From the NCBI GenBank assembly GCA_018646565.1, contig JABGUO010000125.1, forward strand, positions 1 through 7,212: 7,212 bases of DNA, read 5' to 3'. Position 1 is the first letter of the stretch. Each line of letters starts with the position of its first letter. The stretch is from Opitutia bacterium. Its GTDB lineage: Bacteria; Verrucomicrobiota; Verrucomicrobiia; Opitutales; Seribacteraceae. Both the position numbers and the translations under genes were made by a program. The notes under the pieces are model-generated. The model worked only from the letters and a program-made list of their open reading frames with translations. It searched no databases and was not told the origin of the DNA. Shown piece by piece: positions 5,955 to 7,212 of the stretch.

Positions 5955-7212
5955 TTACTCAACGCTAAATTTATGTAAGGTAGTATGCCTGTAGGTATCA
6001 CCTGGCTTTAGTACGCAACTCTTCCAGCCGTTCTCCCCCTGATGGTTGGGACTGTCCGGGAAAACCTGCGTCTCGAGGCATAAACCGGAACGAAAAGGAT
6101 AGGACTTCCCTGAATGTCCGAGATAACTACCATCTAGGTAATTACCGGAGTAAAACTGAATCCCGGGTTGATCCGTATAGATTTCCATTTTTCGGCCCGA
6201 ACCAGGATCTCGCAAGGTCGCGGCATGCCTCAAATTGTCTTCTGTTCCACCCTCATTTCGAATTACCCATGTATGATCATATCCCTTCCCAAATTGTAAT
6301 TGTTCGTGCTCCTGCTCAATTCGTTCACCAATAATAAAAGGCTTGGTGAAATCTAGTGGAGTTCCAGAAACTTTCGAGATAGAAATCGGAATATTGGTCT
6401 CATCTGTCGCTACGAATTTATCTGCAAATAAAGTGAGTTGATGATCAAGAATTGTGGAATCACCCTCCCCTGCCAGATTGAAATAAGTATGATTGGTAAG
6501 ATTTAAGACAGTTTCTTTGTCGCAAGTGGCAGAATATTCAATCTTCAATTCATTCTCATTGGTTAAAGTGTAAGTAACTTTCGAGACTAAGTTTCCGGGA
6601 TAACCCTCATCCCCGTCCGGACTTCTCATCGTAAAAACAACACCTGTACCTACATCTTTTATTTTTGCATTCCATACTATTTTATCAAATCCACGCTCAC
6701 CTCCATGAAGGTGATTCACTCCATTATTAACAGCTAATTGGTATTCTTTTCCATTTAAAGAAAACTTCCCCTTTGCGATCCGGTTTGCATATCGACCCGC
6801 AGTAGAACCAAAATAGGGGCTTTTTTCACGATAATCTTTGAGGTTAGAAAAACCGAGAGAAACATTTTCCAATTTTCCGTCTCGATTAGGGACTACGATT
6901 TCCTTAACTGTTGCACCGTAATCTAGTAAGCTAACCTGCATCTTATTGGCATTGGTCAGAACAAATAAACTAACTTTTTTTCCGTTCGGCATTTTCCCAA
7001 ATGTTTTCTTTGCGACTGTCATTGCTTTGTTTTGTGATTTTGTATTTTCGCTTAATCCCAATTGTTCCCGACCCTTCTCGTAAGCAAATTTACTTTTTTC
7101 CGTAAGGTAAGATTTACTTTTTACGAATCCATCTTTGGTTTTCTGAGTAATTTCAGATACTGTGCACCCAAAAGATAGAAAAATTACTATGGAAATGAAT
7201 ATAGATTGGTTG
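5955..7212 (-). CDS. galM: Aldose 1-epimerase (mutarotase), probable lipoprotein, 5' end outside window
   Basis: This enzyme interconverts alpha and beta anomers of aldoses such as galactose and glucose. The frame is open from the stop at 5955 to the right edge, giving 418 visible residues with no in-frame ATG, GTG or TTG before the TTG at 7061, so the true start lies beyond 7212. Visible residues 1-16 are a hydrophobic stretch ending in LSFGC, a lipoprotein-type signal. A Lys/Ser/Thr-rich linker to about residue 63 follows, then the GalM fold. Counting from 7061 as residue 1, family motifs are GRYANRIAKG (89-98), NHLHGG with H119 (116-121), the catalytic histidine H191 in LTNHTYFNL, D262 in GYDHTW and the catalytic glutamate E330 in LCLETQVFPD. 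All catalytic residues are present. Its location is therefore inferred to be periplasmic or outer-membrane anchored. It lies 94 bp upstream of glgP on the same strand. Confidence 0.93.
   Translation of the reverse strand, partial: NQSIFISIVIFLSFGCTVSEITQKTKDGFVKSKSYLTEKSKFAYEKGREQLGLSENTKSQNKAMTVAKKTFGKMPNGKKVSLFVLTNANKMQVSLLDYGATVKEIVVPNRDGKLENVSLGFSNLKDYREKSPYFGSTAGRYANRIAKGKFSLNGKEYQLAVNNGVNHLHGGERGFDKIVWNAKIKDVGTGVVFTMRSPDGDEGYPGNLVSKVTYTLTNENELKIEYSATCDKETVLNLTNHTYFNLAGEGDSTILDHQLTLFADKFVATDETNIPISISKVSGTPLDFTKPFIIGERIEQEHEQLQFGKGYDHTWVIRNEGGTEDNLRHAATLRDPGSGRKMEIYTDQPGIQFYSGNYLDGSYLGHSGKSYPFRSGLCLETQVFPDSPNHQGENGWKSCVLKPGDTYRHTTLHKFSVE
7164..7211 (-). other. Lipoprotein-type signal peptide of the aldose epimerase (partial)
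   Basis: The first visible codons of the epimerase frame encode NQSIFISIVIFLSFGC. This is an uncharged hydrophobic run ending in Gly-Cys, with the Cys codon at 7166-7164. Glycine at -1 and leucine at -4 suit a loose lipobox, although -3 is Ser and -2 is Phe, which is not the canonical LAGC. The charged n-region and start codon lie just past the window edge. The residue after Cys is Thr, so there is no Asp+2 inner-membrane retention signal of the enterobacterial type. Confidence 0.6.

Noticed and set aside
5881..5957. Terminator after the epimerase gene
   Set aside because: No stable stem followed by a T tract was found in the 94-bp gap. The only symmetry apart from the operator-like repeat is a very short stem around TTCGAA.
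5955..7061. Aldose epimerase starting at the TTG at 7061 (368 residues)
   Set aside because: The frame stays open upstream to the window edge and encodes a signal-peptide-like segment, so 7061 is an internal codon.
1..7212. Defence system, mobile element, CRISPR, tRNA or riboswitch
   Set aside because: All space is taken by six housekeeping or metabolic gene families with gaps under 100 bp. No direct repeats, transposase motifs or RNA-like folds were recognised.

Overview
This is an ordinary chromosomal segment from a moderately AT-rich bacterium (about 40% GC by eye). It carries six protein genes and no RNA genes, mobile elements, CRISPR arrays or long non-coding stretches. The gene set would fit a Verrucomicrobia-like organism, perhaps of the Opitutae/Puniceicoccales type: an N-terminally extended SirB1 protein, a YggS protein, a CysL-like LysR regulator, a DUF3108 protein, a bacterial/animal-type glucan phosphorylase and an exported mutarotase. 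That placement comes from family impressions only. None of the visible starts has a convincing Shine-Dalgarno sequence.

Layout. Left block (minus strand): yggS (950-1642), then a SirB1/transglutaminase-like gene (12-887), 62 bp apart and probably co-transcribed. Centre (plus strand): a LysR-family regulator (1707-2603), divergent from yggS across a 64-bp gap. That gap holds an extended interrupted dyad, a plausible binding site for the regulator. Right block (minus strand): an aldose 1-epimerase (5955 to beyond the right edge), then glycogen phosphorylase glgP (3368-5860), then an exported DUF3108 protein (2610-3371). The last gene overlaps glgP by 4 bp (ATGA) and meets the lysR gene tail to tail, with only 6 bp between the stop codons.

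Function. The right block joins glucan phosphorolysis in the cytosol (GlgP, giving glucose-1-phosphate) to sugar anomer interconversion by an epimerase that appears to be a lipoprotein, and to an exported protein of unknown role. glgP has its own good promoter (TTGGCA-N17-TAATAT), overlapped by a perfect 8-bp inverted repeat just before its start codon. This suggests control separate from the epimerase gene. The left block pairs the PLP-homeostasis protein YggS with a SirB1-like protein whose usual PGHF motif reads PGRF.

Two starts were revised. The DUF3108 gene most likely starts at the ATG at 3371, which gives a clean signal peptide, and not at the TTG at 3407. The epimerase frame stays open to the right edge and encodes a lipoprotein-type signal there, so its true start lies outside the window. 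I found no convincing new multi-gene system. The observations worth following are regulatory sites and protein-level oddities.
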